Shown: piece by piece, positions 57,617 through 64,000 of the stretch | Layout of the letters: every line of letters begins with the position of its first letter | Position numbering within the stretch: the stretch's first letter is position 1 | NCBI GenBank assembly: GCA_947455195.1 | Contig: CANGMI010000003.1 | Location: forward strand, 323,620-387,619 | Reading direction: 5' to 3' | DNA from: Pseudomonadota bacterium | GTDB taxonomy: Bacteria > Pseudomonadota > Gammaproteobacteria > Burkholderiales > SG8-39 | DNA: 64,000 nt | Translations under genes and position numbers: made by a program | The notes under the pieces: model-generated | Told to the model about the DNA's origin: nothing | Database searches by the model: none | Seen by the model: only the letters and a program-made list of their open reading frames with translations

Positions 57617-58255
57617 TCAGGGCTTCCAGACCAGCACCTGGACGGGTGTGGGGTTGAAATCGTTGACCGGATTGTTGATTTGCGGGCAGTTCGAAATCAC
57701 GGCGATCACGTCGTGCTCTGCCCGCAGGTCGACATGGTCGCCAGGCTTTGAAATGCTCGGCCCCATGTCCATGTCGCCGTTCTCGCCCACCGGCACGTAC
57801 ATGAAGAAGTTCACGTTGGCCGCGAGGTTGTTCGGCCCCATGCCGTAACGGCGCAACTCGGTCAGAAAGTTGTCGCGGCAGTTGTGCTGATAGCCGACGC
57901 CATAGCGAAAGGTGTTGAGCGCAGCACTGCAGCAGCCACCGATGGTGTCGTGCTTGCCGCAGGTGTCGGCCACGATCGTGAAGAGCGGGGTGAGCCCCAC
58001 GCTGTACAGCACCGTACCGGTGGTGAGAAAGATACCCCCGGTATTGATCTTCATCGTGTCGGCCGCGGCGTAGCGGTCGGCGTGGTCGTGGGCGTTGTAG
58101 CAGAGGAAATCAACCGCCTGCTTGCCTTCCAGATCGATGATGCGCATGAGTTCACCGGCGGCGAGCGTGCGGCTCCACGAACCGCCGGCCGGGATGACCG
58201 TGTTCTCGAGAAGCGTGCCTTCAGCGGGGTCGACTGCAGAAGCGGGGTTCGTCAT
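57617..58255 (-). CDS. DUF1989 (urea carboxylase-associated) family protein
   Basis: A 212-residue DUF1989 protein. Landmarks are TVIPAGGSWSRTLAAGELMRI, LEGKQAVDFLCYNA, TCGKHDTIGGCCSA and NVNFFMYVPVGENGDM. Members are found with urea carboxylase, and some pairs form carboxyguanidine deiminase; the conserved Cys and His of TCGKHD and GGCC fit a catalytic or metal site. Here there is one member only, without urea carboxylase, 28 bases downstream of a RidA gene on the same strand. A deiminase or hydrolase role on a small N-compound is plausible but unproven. Confidence 0.88.
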   Translation of the reverse strand: MTNPASAVDPAEGTLLENTVIPAGGSWSRTLAAGELMRIIDLEGKQAVDFLCYNAHDHADRYAAADTMKINTGGIFLTTGTVLYSVGLTPLFTIVADTCGKHDTIGGCCSAALNTFRYGVGYQHNCRDNFLTELRRYGMGPNNLAANVNFFMYVPVGENGDMDMGPSISKPGDHVDLRAEHDVIAVISNCPQINNPVNDFNPTPVQVLVWKP

Positions 58256-58283
58256 GTCATGTCCCTCGGGTGTCTCGCCGACC

Positions 58284-58688
58284 TCAGCGCGGCGGCGCCG
58301 AGCCGATGATGCCGGTGGCCTCGACCTCGATCAGGAGTTCGGGCAGAAAGAGTCCCGACACGCAGACGAGCGTCGAGCAGGGAAAGTCGCCCGTGAAGAA
58401 CTCCTTGCGAGCACGCCAGAACTCGGGCTGATGGCGCATGTCGGTCGTGAACACGGTCATGCGCACGAGATCATCGATCTGGCCACCCGCGGCCTCCATC
58501 AGGGCCTTGATGTAGCCAAAGATGATGCGCGACTGCGCATAAGCGCTGTTGCCCCCCAGCGGCTTCATCGCCTCGTCCCAGGCGACGGTGCCGGATATGA
58601 AGACGGTATCACCCACCTTCTTGCAGGTGGAGTAACTGCCGATTGGGCCGGCCGGAACGCCGGGGGCATTGATGGTCTGCTGGATCAT
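58284..58688 (-). CDS. RidA/YjgF-family enamine/imine deaminase
   Basis: A 134-residue RidA-family protein. GDTVFISGTVAWD and the C-terminal FPCSTLVCVSGLFLPELLIEVEA are the characteristic strands; the catalytic Arg usual near the end (SRxxV) appears instead as CSTLVCV, so it probably belongs to an Rid subgroup without the classic imine deaminase arginine. ATG at 58688 is chosen; the upstream open frame lacks similarity. It precedes the DUF1989 gene by 28 bases, suggesting joint action on a nitrogen compound. Confidence 0.85.
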   Translation of the reverse strand: MIQQTINAPGVPAGPIGSYSTCKKVGDTVFISGTVAWDEAMKPLGGNSAYAQSRIIFGYIKALMEAAGGQIDDLVRMTVFTTDMRHQPEFWRARKEFFTGDFPCSTLVCVSGLFLPELLIEVEATGIIGSAPPR

Positions 58689-58990
58689 GCGGACTTTCCT
58701 CAAAGGGCAGGCAGGGGTGGGGATCGAGCGGTGCCGGGTCTGGCAAGAGCGATGGCACGACGTCGATTTTCCCACAGCGAAGCCGCACGAATGCACGCCG
58801 AGCGCCAACCGGAACCCGCCGGGCGCTCACTTCGGGGCGCGCTTGACGCCCCCTCGATCCGCCATCGAGACCACCCGCGAAAACGACTTTCAGCGCCTGA
58901 TCTTCATGTGGGTCAATCAATCGCAATGCAGGCCTGCGCCCAAGGGCGACGACGCGCCTTACGATCGGCTCCTGCATTGACCGGTAGTTC
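58689..58990. other. Divergent intergenic region without a recognisable gene
   Basis: About 300 bases between the RidA and RmlC-like genes. It contains AGCGCC...GGCGCT (58801-58827) and CTCGAT-CCGCC-ATCGAG (58853-58869) inverted repeats, which could be regulator sites for either gene. No convincing coding frame was seen. Confidence 0.5.
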
Positions 58991-59557
58991 ATGCCCATGC
59001 GATCACCCGTCACACATCCTGTGCGTCCCAGCGTCGTCGGCGCTCCCGACCTGCTCGCCAAGCCTTCTGCGGTCAATGTTGACGGAACCCTCCGCGAGAC
59101 GCTCATCGAAGGTGTGTTGTTTCGACCCGCACGGCCGGTGCCACATGAGGATGGCCATCTCACCGAAGTGGCGCGCACGAGTTGGGACGAACTGTCGACG
59201 CCAATTGTCCAGGTGCATGTGACGACCACACTGCCAGGGCGCATCCGCGCCTGGGGTCTTCAGCAGCGCAGCACCGAACGGCTCTTCGTCGCGTCCGGGC
59301 TCGTGATGATCGTGGTATTCGACGGACGCATCGGCTCGCCGACGGAAGGCCGGGTGAACACCTTCACGGTGAGCGAACGCAACCCGGGCCTCCTGTTCAT
59401 CGCACCCAACCTGTATCACGGCTGGAAAAACATCGGTACGACCGAGGCCTCCATCATCAACATGCCCGACTGCCTGCATGGCCACGCGGCACCCGACGCG
59501 CTTGACCTGCCATGGGATTCGGAAGCGGCGAGACGTGTCGTTCCCTGGATCTGGTGA
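58991..59557 (+). CDS. RmlC-like dTDP-4-dehydrorhamnose 3,5-epimerase-family cupin
   Basis: A 188-residue protein with the RmlC jelly-roll pattern: QVHVTTTLPGRIRAWGLQQ (where RmlC has RGxHxQ...H), ERLFVASGLVMIVVFDGR and LLFIAPNLYHGWKNIG. The usual catalytic His of GxHxH is not obvious, since RAWGLQQRS replaces it, so the activity may differ from true 3,5-epimerase. It is isolated from the other glycan genes but lies next to a GT2 remnant, suggesting the end of a former sugar cluster. Confidence 0.75.
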   Translation: MPMRSPVTHPVRPSVVGAPDLLAKPSAVNVDGTLRETLIEGVLFRPARPVPHEDGHLTEVARTSWDELSTPIVQVHVTTTLPGRIRAWGLQQRSTERLFVASGLVMIVVFDGRIGSPTEGRVNTFTVSERNPGLLFIAPNLYHGWKNIGTTEASIINMPDCLHGHAAPDALDLPWDSEAARRVVPWIW

Positions 59558-59577
59558 GGCCGGCACATTGAACCGCT

Positions 59578-59772
59578 TCACCGAAGTGGCGCGCAAGAAC
59601 CCTCGCCCGCGTCATCGGTGCACCCGTCACCGAGGACGATCACCTGCAAAGGTCGATACGTCTGGGCAAGGACGGAGCGAATGGTCGGAGTGATCCGCTC
59701 GCTTGAATTCCACGCGGCAACGACGAGCGTGAAGGATGGGGGCTGGGGCGATGGCGACGTCGGGTCGACCAC
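59578..59772 (-). pseudogene. N-terminal remnant of a family 2 glycosyltransferase
   Basis: A 64-codon minus-strand frame from GTG 59772 reads FTLVVAAWNSSERITPTIRS, VLAQTYRPLQVIVLGDGCTDD, then changes to AGEGSCAPLR and stops. This is the first strand and nucleotide-binding loop of GT2 (normally VDDGSTDD) with the remaining 200 or more residues missing. The frame ends right behind the RmlC-like stop. It is a clear relic of a deleted gene. The rest of 59558-59875 holds no other gene. Confidence 0.7.
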
Positions 59773-59875
59773 ATTGATACCTCCGGGTCATCACCGGTAT
59801 TTTGTACCATACCGCAGTATCTGACCCCGCTCTCCTCAGGCAAGACCTCACCCCCGCCCCTTGACCCCCGCTCTC

Positions 59876-60613
59876 ATGTCACGCAACGATCTCCACCACC
59901 CCCGCGCGCCCGGTCTCACCTGGTTCTGCGTCTGGCAAGCCGATACGGTGCTGCCGCTGTCAGCCCGCGATCTCGCAGCACTGCGCGAGCGGGTCGAAAC
60001 CTGTCCGGGGCTTCGCGCGGGCTACATCCTGCTGCCCACCGATGCGCACGACCCCTACTACCCGTCGGCCACCGGCTCTCCCTCGCTCGTGCTGCAACTC
60101 GATTTCGATGACCTTGCACGGCTCGAAGAAAACCTTGCCGCCGAGGGGCATCTGGCACCTCTGGCCGACGACACGTTCCTGGCAAGTCTGGCTGGTGCGC
60201 GGCGCGGGCAGCAGGGGATGCTCGCACGGGCCTACCCGGTGCCCGACCCGGTAATCCGCACACCTGGCGGTGGCTGCCTCAGCTACTGGGTCGAGTACGC
60301 GGGCCCGGCGGAGGACGCCAACGCCTGGCACGTCTACTACAACCGACATCACCCCGGTCTGCTGGCGGGTTTCCCCGGCCTGCGAGCCATCGAGATCTAC
60401 ACGCCAGCCGTGGTGGTGTGTGGCCTCGCCATTCCGGAACGCGCGTGCCTCCAGCGCAACAAGACCGTGTTCGATGACGCCCAGGCCATGAACGCGGCCA
60501 TGCAAAGCCCGGTGCGCCAGCAGCTCCGCGAAGACTTCCACCGCCTGCCCGCCTTTCAGGGGCCCGCATGGCACTTCCCGTTCACGACGGTCACCTGCAC
60601 GCCGCGGGCGTGA
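59876..60613 (+). CDS. EthD-like dimeric alpha/beta-barrel protein
   Basis: A 245-residue protein. The second half has YWVEYAGPAEDANAWHVYYN, then HHPGLLAGFPGLRAIEIY, which matches the EthD-type ferredoxin-like domain (NxHHxPLL, PG, R). The first half (LTWFCVWQADTVLPLSARD, then SLVLQLDFDDLARLEENL) looks like a second copy, so it may be a fused two-domain barrel. A long plus-strand frame begins at TTG 59861, but ATG 59876 is preferred. Members take part in aromatic or ether degradation with unclear chemistry. Confidence 0.68.
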   Translation: MSRNDLHHPRAPGLTWFCVWQADTVLPLSARDLAALRERVETCPGLRAGYILLPTDAHDPYYPSATGSPSLVLQLDFDDLARLEENLAAEGHLAPLADDTFLASLAGARRGQQGMLARAYPVPDPVIRTPGGGCLSYWVEYAGPAEDANAWHVYYNRHHPGLLAGFPGLRAIEIYTPAVVVCGLAIPERACLQRNKTVFDDAQAMNAAMQSPVRQQLREDFHRLPAFQGPAWHFPFTTVTCTPRA

Positions 60614-60719
60614 GCGCCCGCCCTGCGCGTGCCCGGTCGACAGCTCGAACCGGGACTACTGTACGCGGTGCGCCGCTGGTATACCCTCAGGGCCCGCGCC
60701 GCCCGAACGACCGCTCCCA

Positions 60720-61565
60720 ATGAAACATCTGCTCGCCTTCCTGTGCCTGCTCTCTGCAAGCCTCCTGCCTGCGCTTGCCCGGGGAGAACCCGAGGAAGAC
60801 CGCGGCGCGCAGATCCGCGCCCTCCCATGGCAGCAGGGACCCACCACTGGCGCAGTGGCCGGCAAGGCGAGCATCAAGGTCCCGCAGGGGCACGTGTATC
60901 TCGACGCGAAGAATACGCACCGGTTTCTCGAGCTCACTGGAAACCCGCCCGATGATCTGCACACGCTGGTCGCCCCGGCATCGCTCAAGTGGCTCGCCTT
61001 CTTCGCCTTCAACGATTCGGGCTATGTGAAGGACGATGAAACCATCGATGCCGATCAGTTGCTCGATCAACTGAAGGCGGGCGACGAACGCGGCAACGCG
61101 CGGCGCCGCGAACTGGGCATGCAGCCACTCTTCACCGACGGATGGCAGGTACCGCCCCATTACGACTCGAGTTCGCGCCGGCTCGAATGGGGCGTTCGAC
61201 TGCGCACGGGCGAGGGACACACGCTGGTGAACTACACCGTGCGCCTGCTCGGGCGAACCGGGGTGATGAGCGCCGTACTCGTGTCAGCCCCCGACCGGCT
61301 CGACGCGGACCGCACGGCGTTCAAGAGCCTTCTCGAGGATTTCACCTACAACGACGGCGAGGGTTACGCCGAGTACCGCCCGGGCGACAAGGTGGCCGAG
61401 TACGGTCTCGCGGCGCTGGTGCTGGGCGGTGCAGCTGCCCTGGCCACCAAGAAGGGGCTCTGGGCTGCGCTGGGCGGGCTCATCGCCGCGTTCTGGAAGC
61501 TGGGGTTGGGACTTGCCGTTGCAGGCTTCGCGGCCGTGCGTGCCTGGTTCAGCCGCAAGCGCTGA
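60720..61565 (+). CDS. DUF2167 membrane protein
   Basis: A 281-residue exported membrane protein. It has signal peptide LLAFLCLLSASLLPALA, then the DUF2167 pattern: KVPQGHVYLDAKNTHRFLEL, WLAFFAFNDSGYVKDDETID and DGWQVPPHYDSSSRRLEWGV. The C-terminus has two membrane segments (232-280) and ends FSRKR. The family is widespread in Proteobacteria with no known function. The stop shares a base with the next start (TGATG), so three membrane genes form one operon. Confidence 0.85.
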   Translation: MKHLLAFLCLLSASLLPALARGEPEEDRGAQIRALPWQQGPTTGAVAGKASIKVPQGHVYLDAKNTHRFLELTGNPPDDLHTLVAPASLKWLAFFAFNDSGYVKDDETIDADQLLDQLKAGDERGNARRRELGMQPLFTDGWQVPPHYDSSSRRLEWGVRLRTGEGHTLVNYTVRLLGRTGVMSAVLVSAPDRLDADRTAFKSLLEDFTYNDGEGYAEYRPGDKVAEYGLAALVLGGAAALATKKGLWAALGGLIAAFWKLGLGLAVAGFAAVRAWFSRKR

Positions 61566-62314
61566 TGCACCTGTCGATCGAACTCGAACTGCTGCTGCTT
61601 GCCCTCGGGCTTTACCTGCTTGATTGCCTGCTGCTCCTCGCGCCCGGTGAAGCACTGCTGATCGCACGCCCGGGGCATCGCTGGCAGTTGTCGTTGGGCT
61701 CACGACACGCCCGGTTTCGGGGTCGCACGCTCGTCTGCCTGCCGCTTTTCAGCCTGCACCGCCCGGTGTTCAGGGTCGACTGGATCGAAGGCATGGACGA
61801 CGCAACTGGGGCCAAACCCGGCGTTGCAGGTCGAACCGACCCTCTGGCTGCACGGCGTCTGGCCACCCGCCCTCTCATACCTCTGGTCTACGGCATCGCC
61901 GCTGCACAATTCGTGCTCTTTCCGCTCATGCTCTTCGTGCTGCGCACCCCGCTCATGATTGGCGTGACCCTGGCCCTCCTCTATGGTCAGGTGGTGCTGG
62001 CCATCGGCTGGTTGCTGCGAAACCGTGCGCAGTTGCAGATCAGCCAACGAGCCTCGCGCAATCTGGCGCTCGAGTGCCTCCTGTGCCCACCCGTCGCGAT
62101 CAACCTGGTGCGCCGGCTGTCGCTCGCAACACTCGTCAGCGATGAGGCGCCACCGCTGGCGCAGGCGCTGCGCAATTCGGTCAACGGGCCGATCGTGCGA
62201 GAGCGCATGATGGAAGAACTGGCCGAATGGCTCGACACAGAGGATCCGGGCAGCGATCGATACAGGCAGTTGAACGAACGCCGGGCCTCGCTCGGCAGCA
62301 TGGAGTCTTCGTGA
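61565..62314 (+). CDS. Membrane protein of unknown function
   Basis: A 249-residue protein with one N-terminal membrane segment (LELLLLALGLYLLDCLLLLA) and two to three more around residues 100-150 (AAAQFVLFPLMLFVLR, then LALLYGQVVLAIGWLL). The loop contains LIARPGHRWQLSLGS, and the C-terminus is charged and soluble. I recognise no family. ATG at 61565 overlaps the DUF2167 stop and its own stop overlaps the protease start, showing tight coupling with both neighbours. Confidence 0.75.
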   Translation: MHLSIELELLLLALGLYLLDCLLLLAPGEALLIARPGHRWQLSLGSRHARFRGRTLVCLPLFSLHRPVFRVDWIEGMDDATGAKPGVAGRTDPLAARRLATRPLIPLVYGIAAAQFVLFPLMLFVLRTPLMIGVTLALLYGQVVLAIGWLLRNRAQLQISQRASRNLALECLLCPPVAINLVRRLSLATLVSDEAPPLAQALRNSVNGPIVRERMMEELAEWLDTEDPGSDRYRQLNERRASLGSMESS

Positions 62315-63225
62315 TGTCACCGATTGAAGTCCTCGTCATTCTCTTCGGACTGTTGCTGGGGTACTGGCTCCTTGCGCGCCTCGGGGGCGAGCGCCCCAAC
62401 ACCGACAGCGACCCGACGGGGGCGCAGGCCGCACGGAACCGGCTGGCGTACGAGGCTGCCCTGAGAGAAGCCACGGCACGCAACGCGGCAAGCCGCAGCG
62501 CGAGTGGCGGCATCTCCAAGGCGTTGCCTCTTCTCATCGGCCTCGGCGCCTTCGGCAAGTTTCTGCTGCCCGTGGGCAGCATGCTCCTTGCCATCGGCAC
62601 GTATGCGCTCATCTACGGCTGGCCCTACGCGGTGGGTTTCGTGCTGCTTCTGCTGGTGCACGAACTGGGTCACTACACCGCAGCACGGCGACGCGGCCTC
62701 CCCGTGGGACTTCCCACCTTCATCCCCTTCATGGGCGCCTGGATCGACCTCAAGGCACAGCCGATGGACGCCGAGACCGAGGCCTTCGTCGGGCTTGCAG
62801 GGCCGATGGTCGGGAGTGCTGCGGCGTTTGTCTGCTACCTCATCGCCCTGTCGACCGGCGAGCGGATGTTCCTCGCCCTGGCCTATGCCGGCTTCATGCT
62901 CAACCTGTTCAACCTGATTCCGGTGTCGCCGCTCGATGGCGGGCGCATCATGGCCGCCATCTCACCGCGGTTGTGGTTCGTCGGGTTGCCGATGCTGATT
63001 GCGGTGTTCTTCTGGCAACCGAGCCCGATCATCGTGCTGATCGCGGTATTCGCGATACCCCAGATCTGGTCGGTATTCGTGCGCCGCCATCTGCCTTCGC
63101 CCGATTACTACCGCGTACCGGGACGGGTCCGCATCGGCTACGCGATCGACTACACGCTACTGGTCGGGTTCCTGCTCGTACTGAGCATCCAGGCGCACGA
63201 TGCGCTGCGCGCGGTTCGGGGATGA
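62314..63225 (+). CDS. Site-2 protease-type (M50) membrane metalloprotease
   Basis: A 303-residue polytopic protein. The zinc motif HELGH lies at 116-120 inside a membrane segment (LLLLVHELGHY), and the second site NLFNLIPVSPLDGGR supplies the Asp ligand. An FAVIPQIWSVF-like segment follows. This is a minimal rhomboid-size S2P-type protease (or homologue) that cleaves within membranes. ATG 62314 overlaps the previous stop. Encoded with DUF2167 and an unknown membrane protein, which could be its partners or substrates (inference). Confidence 0.88.
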   Translation: MSPIEVLVILFGLLLGYWLLARLGGERPNTDSDPTGAQAARNRLAYEAALREATARNAASRSASGGISKALPLLIGLGAFGKFLLPVGSMLLAIGTYALIYGWPYAVGFVLLLLVHELGHYTAARRRGLPVGLPTFIPFMGAWIDLKAQPMDAETEAFVGLAGPMVGSAAAFVCYLIALSTGERMFLALAYAGFMLNLFNLIPVSPLDGGRIMAAISPRLWFVGLPMLIAVFFWQPSPIIVLIAVFAIPQIWSVFVRRHLPSPDYYRVPGRVRIGYAIDYTLLVGFLLVLSIQAHDALRAVRG

Positions 63226-63233
63226 CCGCAAGT

Positions 63234-63248
63234 CGAACTGCCGGTTCG
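63234..63248. terminator. Hairpin between convergent genes, terminator candidate
   Basis: CGAAC (63234-63238) and GTTCG (63244-63248) pair around TGCCG, between the protease stop and the 3' end of the TRAP receptor gene. No T-run. Confidence 0.3.
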
Positions 63249-63253
63249 GCGCC

Positions 63254-64000
63254 TCACCGCCCTGATTCAAGCAACGGGCGCAGCGTCGCGATCGATTCAG
63301 GTGCCCGGCGTGCCAGCTCTGCCCAGTAGCTCTCGTAGGCAGTCTTTCGATGGGCCGCGCCCAGATCGATCGACTTGATACCTGCCTCGGCCAGTCTCTT
63401 GTCCTCAGCGGCCTTCTTCTCGGCAACCCACTTCGCATTGTCGATCTCCAGCCAGTCGGCCATCCGGTTGAGGAAGGCGCGCTGATCATCACGCAGGCCC
63501 TTCCACCGGTCGAGATTGACGATGACATTGACGAGGACATTGTAGAAGCCCGGATCGATCCGATGCCGGGTCAAGGGTGCCCAACCCAGATCGAAGATGC
63601 CGATCGAGGGCCAGCCGTAGCCTTGCACGACCCCACGCTCGAGGCCGGTCATGACCTCACCCGGCGCCAGCTGAACAGGCGTGACACTCAGCGCGGAAAA
63701 GAAGGCTGTGTAATTGGGCGTGGTTCGAAGGCGCATCCCGGCAAGCCGGCCGTTCTCGGGCGGCCGGGTCGTCCAGATGTGGTACTCGAGGCCGTCGCCA
63801 TAGGCCGTGAGGAGTTGGACGTTGAGCTTCTGGTTGAGGATACGGTTGAGCGCAGCCCATCCGCCCGACTTCTTGAGTTGCGGCGTGGTGAGGCTCGCCA
63901 GGGACTGGGCATCGCCCTCGGGCACGGCACCGGCGTAGAACGACGGTCCCAGAGCCGCCATGTCCACCGCACCACGGGCCGTTGCGTTGGCCTGCTCGAA
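63254..64000 (-). CDS. TRAP transporter solute receptor (DctP family), C-terminal part (5' end outside window)
   Basis: The last 249 or so residues of a periplasmic TRAP receptor; the frame runs off the right edge. Landmarks are HIWTTRPPENGRLAGMRLRT (the conserved Arg that binds the ligand carboxylate), VMTGLERGVVQGYGWP, VNVIVNLDRWKGLRDDQRAF and WVAEKKAAEDKRLAEAGIK. It imports carboxylic acids with a DctQM permease that must be encoded outside the window. It is convergent to the protease operon. Confidence 0.87.
   Translation of the reverse strand, partial: FEQANATARGAVDMAALGPSFYAGAVPEGDAQSLASLTTPQLKKSGGWAALNRILNQKLNVQLLTAYGDGLEYHIWTTRPPENGRLAGMRLRTTPNYTAFFSALSVTPVQLAPGEVMTGLERGVVQGYGWPSIGIFDLGWAPLTRHRIDPGFYNVLVNVIVNLDRWKGLRDDQRAFLNRMADWLEIDNAKWVAEKKAAEDKRLAEAGIKSIDLGAAHRKTAYESYWAELARRAPESIATLRPLLESGR

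Noticed and set aside
1-64000. tRNA, rRNA, transposase, integrase or CRISPR features
   Set aside because: None was recognised on reading either strand; the helicase and glycan islands have no visible mobility genes.

Overview
The window is very GC-rich, densely packed DNA with short or overlapping gene junctions. It reads as the chromosome of a betaproteobacterium of the order Burkholderiales. The main reason is five orphan Bug/TctC-type periplasmic receptors with no TctA/TctB partners in view, a hallmark of Bordetella/Alcaligenaceae/Comamonadaceae-like genomes. Sulfite dehydrogenase, MAPEG, NnrU and glutathionyl-hydroquinone reductase genes fit the same picture. No tRNA, rRNA, CRISPR array or transposase was seen. 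Both window ends cut through genes.

Layout. (1) 2-6374 (+): end of a molybdenum hydroxylase large subunit, two Bug receptors, an NnrU-like membrane protein, an alpha/beta hydrolase, an Asp/Glu-racemase-like protein and an Ldh-family dehydrogenase; this looks catabolic. (2) 6475-13355 (-): an overlapping six-gene operon of acetamidase/formamidase, Mo-hydroxylase large subunit, ABC receptor, isochorismatase-like amidase, ABC ATPase and ABC permease, suggesting uptake and hydroxylation/hydrolysis of an N-containing ring or amide. (3) 13550-16009: glutathionyl-hydroquinone reductase, cupin, Bug receptor. (4) 16116-19788: first glycan island (methyltransferase, two glycosyltransferase-like proteins, DegT aminotransferase), meeting a NeuD-like acyltransferase on the other strand. 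(5) 19836-24558 (-): cyclase-family hydrolase, Bug receptor, Mo-hydroxylase and the NeuD-like gene, divergent from a 3-hydroxyanthranilate dioxygenase, a 708-residue unknown protein and a hot-dog thioesterase. (6) 28120-33153: MAPEG, a second isochorismatase-like amidase, a large lipoprotein, an exported metallo-beta-lactamase-fold protein and SCO1. (7) 33371-40469: UbiD-type decarboxylase with an NMT1-type ABC transporter and an amidohydrolase, then a SorA/SorB-like sulfite dehydrogenase pair. (8) 40692-43781: second glycan island. (9) 43803-48487: hydrolase with a coding minisatellite, Bug receptor, and an apparently Tat-exported thiamine-diphosphate enzyme next to a di-haem cytochrome c. 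(10) 48628-57575: defence-like island of two PLD-helicase-DUF3427 proteins (one with a HIT domain) and a Fic protein with its own palindromic operator candidates. (11) 57617-64000: DUF1989 and RidA proteins, an RmlC-like epimerase, a GT2 remnant, an EthD-like protein, a DUF2167/membrane/M50 protease trio and a partial TRAP receptor.

The common theme is scavenging of organic acids, aromatic or heterocyclic compounds: many periplasmic receptors (Bug, NMT1-type ABC, TRAP) sit beside oxidising or hydrolysing enzymes. Two surface-glycan islands and one defence-like island interrupt this. The least familiar items are the exported ThDP enzyme with its cytochrome, the HIT-PLD-helicase fusion with its paralogue, the palindrome-controlled Fic gene with an altered active site, and the 708-residue unknown protein.
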